DNA of 64,000 nt, taken from the NCBI GenBank assembly GCA_020846635.1, contig JADLDO010000028.1, positions 124,001 through 188,000 of the forward strand. The letters run 5' to 3'. Within the stretch, counting starts at the first letter, position 1, and every line of letters starts with the position of its first letter. Below the pieces are notes generated by a model, which was given only the letters and a program-made list of their open reading frames with translations, was not told the origin of the DNA and ran no database searches. Of this stretch, positions 33,319 to 41,643 are shown piece after piece. The DNA is from Caldilineaceae bacterium (GTDB lineage Bacteria > Chloroflexota > Anaerolineae > Caldilineales > Caldilineaceae). Made by a program: the position numbers and the translations under genes.

Positions 33319-33370
33319 ATATGACTCTCCAGTCATATGACTGATCAGTCATATGGCCGCGCAGTCACAT
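33319..33370. promoter_or_regulatory. Candidate TetR operator cluster (overlapping palindromes)
   Basis: catatgactgatcagtcatatg (33334-33355, perfect 22-bp palindrome), overlapping atatgact-ctcc-agtcatat (33319-33338), and a further half site agtcacat at 33363. Confidence 0.75.
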
Positions 33371-33509
33371 TATCCACCCAAAAATGCGACTTGTCAATAC
33401 CCACGCAGAACAGGCATGGGTAGCGATGTTTTGCACATATGGCCCACAGCGTAAATAATGAACCGCGGTACTTTGATCGTCTATAGCCTAACAAGAGGGA
33501 GTCAACAGC

Positions 33510-34376
33510 ATGACCAACCTGGGCATACTTCACCCTGGGCAGATGGGGATTTCGGTGGCGGCTTCGGCAAAAAATAGCGGATGTGCGGTCTATTGGGTGG
33601 GTGCAGGGCGCAGCAGCCAGAGTCATGCCCGCGCCGAACAGCATGGGCTTCTCGATGCTGGTACTTTGGCCGAACTCTGCCGCATCAGTGAGATTATTGT
33701 CAGCGTCTGCCCACCCCACGCCGCAGAAGAGGTTGCCGGGGAGGTGATGGCGCAGGGCTTTCAGGGCATTTACGTCGATGCCAACGCCATCGCGCCCCAA
33801 CGCGCCCACAGCATCGCCAAGCAGGTCACGCGCGGCGGCACGACCTTTGTCGATGGGGGCATTATTGGCGGCCCTGCCTGGAAACCTGGCACTACCTGGC
33901 TTTATCTAGCAGGCCCAGACGCGCAACAGGTCGCAGCCTGTTTTGCCGCAGGGCCATTAGGCACGCAGGTGATTGGCTCCGAGATCGGCAAGGCGTCGGC
34001 GCTCAAGATGTGCTACGCCGCCTATACCAAAGGCACCACCGCACTGCTGGCAGCCGTCTTTGGTGCAGCCGAGCAACTTGGTGTACTTGAAGAACTGATG
34101 GCGGAGTGGGGCCGCAACGGCGCAACGGATAGAGCGGAGAATGAGCGCAAGGTGCGCGAGGTCACAGCCAAAGCGTGGCGCTTTACGGGCGAGATGGAGG
34201 AGATCGCTGCTACCTTTGCCGCGGCGGGGATGCCTCCCGGTTTTCACCAAGCCGCGGCGGATATTTACCAGCGGTTAGTCGGTTTTAAGGATGCGCCCGC
34301 CACGCCTGCATTGGAGCCAGTCCTGGATGCCCTGCGCGCCCCAGCCGAAAGTGCGGCCCATGCTGTTCGCCGTTGA
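33510..34376 (+). CDS. NAD(P)-dependent 6-phosphogluconate dehydrogenase-like oxidoreductase (DUF1932 C-terminus)
   Basis: LGILHPGQMGISVAASAKNSGCAVYWVGAGRS, VDGGIIGGPAW, SALKMCYAAYTKGTTALL. Confidence 0.88.
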   Translation: MTNLGILHPGQMGISVAASAKNSGCAVYWVGAGRSSQSHARAEQHGLLDAGTLAELCRISEIIVSVCPPHAAEEVAGEVMAQGFQGIYVDANAIAPQRAHSIAKQVTRGGTTFVDGGIIGGPAWKPGTTWLYLAGPDAQQVAACFAAGPLGTQVIGSEIGKASALKMCYAAYTKGTTALLAAVFGAAEQLGVLEELMAEWGRNGATDRAENERKVREVTAKAWRFTGEMEEIAATFAAAGMPPGFHQAAADIYQRLVGFKDAPATPALEPVLDALRAPAESAAHAVRR

Positions 34377-35043
34377 TACCGCCACTGTCACGGCCTCGAT
34401 CGCGCTCTATGATCTGGCAAATGGGCTGCTGTTGGGCGAAAGCACCTGGCAGGCGCGCCGCCGTCACACCCAGGATCTGCTGCTTACCACCCAAGCCTTG
34501 ATGGCGCAACTGGGCGTGCAGCCCGCACAGCTTACCGGCCTGGCTGTCACCACCGGCCCCGGCAGCTTTACTGGCGTGCGTATTGCGATTAGCTTGGTGA
34601 AAGGCATCGGCATTGGCCTGTCCACGCCGCCCCAAGTGGTCGGGCTGCCCACGCTGACCGTCACCGCGGCCCCCTGGTTAGCTGTGGCGCAAGCGACTTC
34701 TGCTGTCGTGTGGGCTTATATCCAGGCAGGACGCGGGCGCTATAACTGGGCGATCTTTGACCAGGGTCTTTATGCGCCCGGCGCAGCCGACCACCAAGCG
34801 GGGAGTGCTGCCGACTTTGCCACGGCGCTTGCGGCTCATGCTGATCATCCCATCTGGCTCATAGGTGAAGCCGCGTCCGACCTGCGCGCGGCTGTCTCCT
34901 CCTTGCGCCATGTGACCCTGGTCGATGGCATCAGCGCCATGCGCCGCGCCGGTGTGCTGGCGCACCTGGCCGCGCAGCGAATTGCCGCGGGGCAGGTTGA
35001 CGAGCTAACGACGCTCCAACCACTCTACCTGCAAGGGCCGTAG
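34360..35043 (+). CDS. tsaB: tRNA t6A biosynthesis protein TsaB
   Basis: MLFAVDTATVTASIALYD, RRRHTQDLLLTTQALMAQLGVQPAQLTGLAVTTGPGSFTGVRIAISLVKGIGIGL; overlaps upstream gene. Confidence 0.92.
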   Translation: MLFAVDTATVTASIALYDLANGLLLGESTWQARRRHTQDLLLTTQALMAQLGVQPAQLTGLAVTTGPGSFTGVRIAISLVKGIGIGLSTPPQVVGLPTLTVTAAPWLAVAQATSAVVWAYIQAGRGRYNWAIFDQGLYAPGAADHQAGSAADFATALAAHADHPIWLIGEAASDLRAAVSSLRHVTLVDGISAMRRAGVLAHLAAQRIAAGQVDELTTLQPLYLQGP

Positions 35044-35079
35044 CATCAGTCGCCGGACGGTAAACCATCCGGCTAACAA

Positions 35080-35140
35080 ACAACGCCCCCTGAACGGGGC
35101 TTGGCGAGCCGTGTCTTAAGCCCCGTTCAGGGGGCGTTGT
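35080..35140. terminator. Strong hairpin downstream of tsaB
   Basis: 23-bp stem acaacgccccctgaacggggctt ... aagccccgttcagggggcgttgt; preceded by a smaller hairpin gccggacgg-taaa-ccatccggc. Confidence 0.75.
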
Positions 35141-35207
35141 CCTGTAGCCCTGCGGCTTTAGCCCTGGGCGGCCTCACCACTGCGGCACATCACTCAGGAA
35201 GACCAAA

Positions 35208-35942
35208 ATGCCCCAGAATATCTACGATGATCCTGATTTCTTTGAAGGCTACAGCCAGTTTCGCCGCTCGCGCGAGGGGCTAGCGGGCGCAGCGGAATGG
35301 CCGGTGATGCAAACCATGCTGCCGCCGATGCAAGGAATACGCGTGCTTGATCTTGGCTGTGGCTTTGGTGCATTTGCGCGCTGGGCGCGAGAGATGGGCG
35401 CGGCGAGCGTGCTTGGCCTGGATCTCTCGGAGAAGATGATCGCGCGGGCACAGGAACTGACCTCTGACCCCGGCGTGACCTATCGCGTGGCGAACATCGA
35501 GAAGATTGATCTACCAGACGATTCCTTTGAGTTGGTCTACAGTTCACTGGCGCTGCACTATATCGAGGACTTTGGAGCGATCTGCGCGGCGGTGCGGCGG
35601 TTGCTGGTTGCGGGGGGTCGCTTTGTCTTTTCGGTTGAACATCCGATCTACACTGCGCCAAGCAATCCGGGGTGGCAAGATGATCCGAGCGGCATCAAGG
35701 TTTGGCCGGTCAACAGCTATCTTGTGGAAGGAAGGCGTGTTACGGATTGGATCAGGCCGGGCGTTGTAAAACAGCACCGGACAATTGCCAGCTATGTGAA
35801 CAACCTGCTCGACCACGGCTTCCGGCTGCTGCGCCTCGAAGAGTGGGGGCCAACCCCAGCACAGATCACAGAACATCCCGACTGGGCTACTGAAGTGCAT
35901 CGCCCGCCCTTCCTGCTAATTGGAGGGATGAAGGATGAATAG
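35208..35942 (+). CDS. Class I SAM-dependent methyltransferase (UbiE-like)
   Basis: IRVLDLGCGFGAFARWAREMGAASVLGLDLSEKMIARA; FELVYSSLALHYIEDF. Confidence 0.9.
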   Translation: MPQNIYDDPDFFEGYSQFRRSREGLAGAAEWPVMQTMLPPMQGIRVLDLGCGFGAFARWAREMGAASVLGLDLSEKMIARAQELTSDPGVTYRVANIEKIDLPDDSFELVYSSLALHYIEDFGAICAAVRRLLVAGGRFVFSVEHPIYTAPSNPGWQDDPSGIKVWPVNSYLVEGRRVTDWIRPGVVKQHRTIASYVNNLLDHGFRLLRLEEWGPTPAQITEHPDWATEVHRPPFLLIGGMKDE

Positions 35943-36542
35943 ATTCACCACCTCGCGCAGCACAATTGGATCGTGGAGCAGCGTGCCGTGGAAGGGCGAA
36001 AAGATGCGCTGTGCAGGGAGCGTGGGTAAATAGGCGTGGTGGGCAGGGGTGACGGAGAGGTCAAAGGGTGTCCACAATGCTATAAAGTCATGCTGCGCCA
36101 GCAGCGTCAAATCCTGATTGAGTTCGCGCAGAAAGTCACTGTCGGAATACATCTGGAGCAGGGCAGGGCGCGCCGGGATCAGCCGCGCTGTCCATGAACC
36201 GCGGTGGGGCGTTGCCAGCGTCACAATGCGCCGCATCCGTTTTGCGCCACCCAACTTCTGCAAATAATAGCGCCCAATCAGCCCGCCCATGCTAAAGCCA
36301 AAAAAGTCAAAGGGCTGGACTAAGCCAAGATGGTGCTCGATCTCCTCAGCCAAGCGCGATGCCAGGTAGTCGATGCCCACGCTGCCATCAGTCGGCTGGG
36401 GCGAAATGACAACGGGCTGGAGTCCGCTGCGCTGCATCAGCCCGGCCAGCCAGGAGAGCTTGCGCTTATCATCCTGGAATCCAGGGGTTAATACGACCGG
36501 ATAGGGTACGTTCGAATCGGGATCGATAGCTGTCTGCGTCAT
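35916..36542 (-). CDS. Alpha/beta hydrolase (lipase/esterase-like)
   Basis: PVVLTPGFQDDKRKLSWLAGLMQRSG, FDFFGFSMGGLIGRYYLQKLGG (GFSMGG elbow), VTLATPHRGSW. Confidence 0.85.
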   Translation of the reverse strand: MTQTAIDPDSNVPYPVVLTPGFQDDKRKLSWLAGLMQRSGLQPVVISPQPTDGSVGIDYLASRLAEEIEHHLGLVQPFDFFGFSMGGLIGRYYLQKLGGAKRMRRIVTLATPHRGSWTARLIPARPALLQMYSDSDFLRELNQDLTLLAQHDFIALWTPFDLSVTPAHHAYLPTLPAQRIFSPFHGTLLHDPIVLREVVNLFILHPSN

Positions 36543-38503
36543 GGCTCGGCAAAGGCAAAAATGGGGGCCAGATAGTGATGGTACTCAACAGTAGGAGCCC
36601 CGGCACGATAGGTGAAATTGAATGTACTTGCCGCGCTGCTGCCTGACACGTCGAATGTAAGCAGTTCGACGCCCTCAACCGTCGCTGTCTCCGCACCGCT
36701 TTGCACTTCTAATGTATACCCCCCAAGCAGCATAGGCGTTATCACTGCGCTGCCGTCAATGCGCGTCGTGGTGGTGTAGGTATAGCCTGTGCGTGCGTCG
36801 AGCCAGTTCACCGTCGCGCCCTCAACCGGCGCGCCCACACTGTCTGTCACCGTCACCGTGACCTCCAGCGGCTGCATCGCCAATTCCAGCGCCGCAGCCA
36901 CATCCAGTCGCCCATAGCCAAAAGCGGGATTGGGCGAAGCGGCTTCTGTGCTGCCACAGCGGTTGTCATTGACTGCCGTCGCGCTTTTCAGCAGCACTTG
37001 CTCGGTCAAATCCGGCTCACCCACCAGCCAGGGTACGGCTGACCAGAGGAGCGCGACGGCCCCTGCGACATGAGGCGAGGCCATGCTCGTCCCCGACAAG
37101 GTCGTTGTACCACTGAAGCGAGTGGTTGAGAGGATGCCGACCCCCGGCGCTGTCAGATCGGGCTTGAGCCGCCCGCTGCCATCCACCGTCACCGGCCCCC
37201 GGCTGCTAAAGTTCGCCAAATTACCACCCGCATCATGCGCGCCCACGGTCAAGGTGGCGTCATAGATGGCGATGGGATCCACCACACTGGCACAACCTGA
37301 GAAGCCCGCATTGCCAGCCGATGCCACCACCATCAACCCGGCGGCGCGCACCGTCTCCACCACCTGGCGCAGCGAATCCGTGTTACAGCCCTCGGAAGGT
37401 GGACAGCCCCACGAGTTGTTAATGATATGGGGGGCCAGATCGGGGCGACCCTCGGTGAAGGGATCGCCGTGGGGTGGGTAGGGAGCGAGAAAGAACTCGA
37501 AGCAAGTCGTGTAGGAGTCGGGTGTGCCAACGCCGTTCCGCATATTGCGGCATCCCATCCATTGAGCATCGGGCGCGACGCCATAGGTAATGACATCCGT
37601 ACTCCCGACCATTGTCCCCACCGTATGGGTTCCGTGACCGTGGTCATCACAGGGAGCGTCGATCCCGGCGCAGGCATCAAAGCCAACACTCGCGGTGACA
37701 CCATCCAGCCAATTGTAGGTGTGATCGACTGTCTCGCCATTCACCCCGCGATAATGGGGGCGCAAGGCAGGGTGATCCCATTCGACGCCTGTGTCTTGGC
37801 TGGCAACCGTGATGCCCTGACCCCGGTAGCCCTGCTCCCACACCTCCGGCGCGCGCGTCGCCGCGATGCCATAGGGGACGTTGAGCGTAGTCGCTGCCAC
37901 CGGCAAGTCAAGCGTCTGTGTCCACGCAGCCACGGGCGCGGCGATCCAGTGGATGGCATTGACCTCTGGGTTGGCGTCCAGGCGGGCGACATCGGGGCGA
38001 TGGCGCAGCGCCTCTACAAGGCGCGCGTCCCCTGTGACGCTGATCATGTTGACGAGATAATGGGCGCGATAGGGGATACCCTGGGCATCCAACCAAGCGC
38101 GCAGATCGGCCTGGCTGGCGAGAGCGTGGGCGGTCAAGGCTTGATAGAGATAAGTGACGCGGTCAATACGGCGCGCTGCTGCCGAGGTTGCGGCGCTGCT
38201 AGCACCAGCAGCAGCCGCTTCGAGTGCGGGCAAATCCGGCTGATCCTTGAGCAGCACCAGCAGCGGCACATCTTCCACACTCGCAGCCAACTCAGCCGCC
38301 AAATAAGGGCTGACTTGGGCCAGTTCGGTGGCTTGTGGCGTCACCTCCTGGGCGTGCAGCGCGCTGCTGCCCAGCAGCAGGGAGATCGCGCCGACCAACG
38401 TGATCACCAGCATGATCATCAACATCAACAGGTAAGGGGTCTGCTGATGCCCCACAGCCGGACGCTGTAATTTTCGTAAATAGATTTGCTTCACGCTTCT
38501 CAC
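36539..38503 (-). CDS. S8 family (subtilisin-like) secreted serine peptidase with C-terminal carboxypeptidase-regulatory-like domain
   Basis: VASQDTGVEWDHPAL (Asp), DDHGHGTHTVGTMVG (His), LSGTSMASPHVAGAVALLW (Ser); VTVTVTDSVGAPVEGATVNWLDA C-terminal domain. Confidence 0.95.
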   Translation of the reverse strand: MRSVKQIYLRKLQRPAVGHQQTPYLLMLMIMLVITLVGAISLLLGSSALHAQEVTPQATELAQVSPYLAAELAASVEDVPLLVLLKDQPDLPALEAAAAGASSAATSAAARRIDRVTYLYQALTAHALASQADLRAWLDAQGIPYRAHYLVNMISVTGDARLVEALRHRPDVARLDANPEVNAIHWIAAPVAAWTQTLDLPVAATTLNVPYGIAATRAPEVWEQGYRGQGITVASQDTGVEWDHPALRPHYRGVNGETVDHTYNWLDGVTASVGFDACAGIDAPCDDHGHGTHTVGTMVGSTDVITYGVAPDAQWMGCRNMRNGVGTPDSYTTCFEFFLAPYPPHGDPFTEGRPDLAPHIINNSWGCPPSEGCNTDSLRQVVETVRAAGLMVVASAGNAGFSGCASVVDPIAIYDATLTVGAHDAGGNLANFSSRGPVTVDGSGRLKPDLTAPGVGILSTTRFSGTTTLSGTSMASPHVAGAVALLWSAVPWLVGEPDLTEQVLLKSATAVNDNRCGSTEAASPNPAFGYGRLDVAAALELAMQPLEVTVTVTDSVGAPVEGATVNWLDARTGYTYTTTTRIDGSAVITPMLLGGYTLEVQSGAETATVEGVELLTFDVSGSSAASTFNFTYRAGAPTVEYHHYLAPIFAFAEP

Positions 38504-38778
38504 CTTCGCCTACCGTCGTACTCTGTGTACTATCATTGCGATACAGGGCAGAACAAGGCAAAATACGACCAGGCGGCAACAATACACTTTCGTAGCACAC
38601 AAGATACTTCAACTTGCACAAAGCATCAATAGGGTAAATGGGAGCAAAGTTGCGGACTCTGGCCCATCCATAAAAGACAATTGTCATCTATAATCAGAGA
38701 TGAGATATACCTGAAAGGGTGAACAAATATACCCTTCAACCCAAAGATAGCTCCAAAGACAGATAAGGAAATCGCATT

Positions 38779-39243
38779 ATGCCACAACTTCAAGTTGGTG
38801 ATCTGGCTCCAGATTTTTCAGCAGTGACAGATGAAGGCAAGACGGTCAAACTTAGCGACTATCGCGGCCAGCGCGTGGTTCTCTACTTTTATCCGGCAGA
38901 CGACACGCCGGGCTGCACCACCCAAGCATGCAGCTTTCGCGATAATTATGTAGATATTCAAGAACAGAACGCGGTTGTTTTGGGCATCAGCCCCGACAAC
39001 CAAAGCTCTCACCAAAAATTCAAGACCAAATACAATCTGCCCTTCACGCTTCTGGTGGATGAAGACCACGCCATCACCGATCTCTATGGCGCTTGGGGTG
39101 AAAAGACCAACTTTGGTAAAACGTACATGGGCGTCATTCGCAGCCACATAGTCATTGACGAAAATGGCAAGGTCATCGACACCCGTTACAATGTCAAGGC
39201 CGACGCCAGTATGCCCCAAGCGTTGGAGGCACTAAAAGCCTAG
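38779..39243 (+). CDS. bcp: Thioredoxin-dependent peroxiredoxin (Bcp/PrxQ)
   Basis: VGDLAPDFSAVTDEGKTVKLSDYRGQRVVLYFYPADDTPGCTTQACSFRD. Confidence 0.95.
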   Translation: MPQLQVGDLAPDFSAVTDEGKTVKLSDYRGQRVVLYFYPADDTPGCTTQACSFRDNYVDIQEQNAVVLGISPDNQSSHQKFKTKYNLPFTLLVDEDHAITDLYGAWGEKTNFGKTYMGVIRSHIVIDENGKVIDTRYNVKADASMPQALEALKA

Positions 39244-39269
39244 CCTGGGCTCCCTTACCTGAGACACCA

Positions 39270-39303
39270 ACCCTCCTGGAAGCTTCCGAGCTTCCGGGAG
39301 GGT
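39270..39303. repeat. Short palindromic intergenic repeat, copy D
   Basis: accctcctggaagcttccgagcttccgggagggt. Confidence 0.7.
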
Positions 39304-39608
39304 ATTCTCAGTTCACCTCATCCTTCATCCCACATCCTTCATCCCTCCCTGTGGAAGCCAAAGTCCCAACGACCCTGTCACGGTATGGTATACTCACCAA
39401 CGCCATGGCGGAACTGTGATCGCGTAAACGGGTCTTGATCGTGGCGCAGGGAACAGGCCACCAGCCGATACCGTCTATCTAGGTTGAGGTTGGGGTTGTT
39501 CAGTTGGCCCGGCTGGATAGCGGCAACTTGCGGCAGCCCGTTTGTATCTATGAGGCATGTAATGCGCTCTTATAGATCAGTGCATCTTGAATGATAAATG
39601 AGGAACCT

Positions 39609-40880
39609 ATGCGTATTCTTCTCTATACTGGGAAAGGCGGCGTGGGCAAAACCAGCACCAGTGCTGCTACGGCGCTCCGCTGCGCCGAATTGGGCTATCG
39701 AACGGCAGTTGTCAGCACTGACCCCGCCCACAGTTTGGGCGACAGCTTTGACCGGCCCATTGGCAAAGATATGACCGAGCTTGCGCCCAACCTCTGGGGC
39801 CAAGAGATCGATCTGCTCAACCAAATGGACAAATATTGGGGCAAGGTGCAGAGCTATCTCAACACGATCTTTGCGTGGCGCGGCATGGACAGTTTGGTGG
39901 CGGAAGAGGCCTCGGTCCTGCCGGGGATGGAAGAGTTGGCCTGTTTGATGCAGATTACCCACCTGGCGGACAGCGGTCTTTATGATGTGATTGTCATCGA
40001 CGCCGCGCCCACCGGTTCGACGCTGCAACTCCTCAGCTTTCCCGATATGGCGCGCTGGTATCTTGAGAAAATCTTTCCCTTCCAACGCAAAACCATGCAG
40101 ATTGCCCGCCCACTCATGCGGCGTATGACGGACATACCCATGCCCGAAGACGATCTCTTTGAATCGATTGAGGAGTTGGTGGGCTATCTGGCGCGCATGA
40201 ATGAGTTATTGAGCGACCCCACGATCAGCAGCATGCGCCTGGTGCTCAACCCGGAGAAGATGGTGATCAAGGAGGCGCAGCGTGCCTACACCTACCTCAA
40301 TCTCTATGGCTATGCCGTCGATGCCGTGATCTGCAACCGTGTCTTTCCCAAAGAGTTGGTGGACAGCTATTTTGACATCTGGAAGAATGCACAAAGCGAG
40401 AATCTCGAACTGATCCGCGAAGCCTTCCACCCACTGCCCATCTTTGAAGTGCCTTTCTTTCCTCAAGAAGTCACGGGGACGGAGATGCTCTTGCGTATGG
40501 CGCAGACCATTTTCGGCTCTGTGGGGGAGCGCGGGGGGGAAGGGGATCCAACCAACCATTATTACACCGGCAAGCCCCAAGAGATCTTCCGCCAAAATGA
40601 ACACTATGTCTTAAGCATCCCGCTGCCTTTGGTGGAGCGTGATCATGTGAATCTGCACCGCAGCGTCTTTGACGAATTGATCGTGCGCATTGGCAATTGG
40701 AAACGCAACATCTCGCTGCCAATGGGGCTTGCTAAACTGGAGATCGACGGTGCCAAATATGTGGATGATCGTCTCAACATCTTCTTTAACGCAGAAGGAG
40801 AGGACGCCAATGTCACACCCGATGCACTCAAGGCCAACGCGTGGCAAAATCTCATGACGCGCATCGGCGGCAAATCCTAG
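39609..40880 (+). CDS. ArsA/Get3 family ATPase
   Basis: MRILLYTGKGGVGKTSTSAATALRCAELGYRTAVVSTDPAHSLGDSFD; VIVIDAAPTGSTLQLLSFPDMARWYLEK; VICNRVFPKEL. Confidence 0.93.
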   Translation: MRILLYTGKGGVGKTSTSAATALRCAELGYRTAVVSTDPAHSLGDSFDRPIGKDMTELAPNLWGQEIDLLNQMDKYWGKVQSYLNTIFAWRGMDSLVAEEASVLPGMEELACLMQITHLADSGLYDVIVIDAAPTGSTLQLLSFPDMARWYLEKIFPFQRKTMQIARPLMRRMTDIPMPEDDLFESIEELVGYLARMNELLSDPTISSMRLVLNPEKMVIKEAQRAYTYLNLYGYAVDAVICNRVFPKELVDSYFDIWKNAQSENLELIREAFHPLPIFEVPFFPQEVTGTEMLLRMAQTIFGSVGERGGEGDPTNHYYTGKPQEIFRQNEHYVLSIPLPLVERDHVNLHRSVFDELIVRIGNWKRNISLPMGLAKLEIDGAKYVDDRLNIFFNAEGEDANVTPDALKANAWQNLMTRIGGKS

Positions 40881-41046
40881 CCCGCCGTCTATTTATGCGA
40901 CCAAGACACCCGCGGCTGGCGGGGGCAGCCCGCCAGCCTGTCCAGTTGGGTATCTGGACATCTACCCCCTTCTATACCCCGGCATGTCTGCGGTCGTATC
41001 TTCTCTTATCCGCTCATCGTATAGCTAGTGACGCAAGTAATAAGGC

Positions 41047-41643
41047 ATGACCCAGATTCAACGTGGTGATCCTGTTGAAGAGACCATTTTGGTCAATCTG
41101 CTGCAACGAGCGCAGGATGCTTGTGATCCAGCGGCATTTGATGGGTTGTACCTACTCTTTGCCGACCGGGTCTTTCGCTATCTACTGGCGCGCATCGGCG
41201 ACCCAGATTTAGCCGAAGACATTACGGCTCAAGTTTTCCTGCGTCTAATCGAAAAGGTCGGTATTTTCCGAATTGGCCCGCGCGATAACGTGGCAATCTT
41301 CTCGGCATGGCTCTATCGCCTGGCGCATAACAAGATGGTGGATGTGCTACGGAGTCACAAACGAACGAAAGAATCGCCTCTGGAACACGCCGCGCATGTG
41401 GTCAGCGGACATACGATGGAGGTCGTTGAGGATCAGCTGGATTTTCAGCGGGTCTTGGACACACTGCGGATTCTTAATGATCAGCAGCGTGAAGTGATTG
41501 TACTGCGGTTTGTCGAAGAGTTAAGCATCGCCGAAACCGCCCAGATCATGCAGAAAAGCGAAGGGGCTGTGAAAGCGCTCCAGCACCGAGCACTGGAATC
41601 TCTCCGCCGCCACTTGCAAGATGTAGGGGCACATGGTACCTGA
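41047..41643 (+). CDS. RNA polymerase sigma-70 family (ECF-type) sigma factor
   Basis: LYLLFADRVFRYLLARIGDPDLAEDITAQVFLRLIEKV region 2; LDTLRILNDQQREVIVLRFVEELSIAETAQIMQKSEGAVKALQHRALESLRRHL region 4. Confidence 0.95.
   Translation: MTQIQRGDPVEETILVNLLQRAQDACDPAAFDGLYLLFADRVFRYLLARIGDPDLAEDITAQVFLRLIEKVGIFRIGPRDNVAIFSAWLYRLAHNKMVDVLRSHKRTKESPLEHAAHVVSGHTMEVVEDQLDFQRVLDTLRILNDQQREVIVLRFVEELSIAETAQIMQKSEGAVKALQHRALESLRRHLQDVGAHGT

Noticed and set aside
37427-38470. 347-aa plus-strand ORF
   Set aside because: Lies opposite the S8 peptidase with intact catalytic triad.
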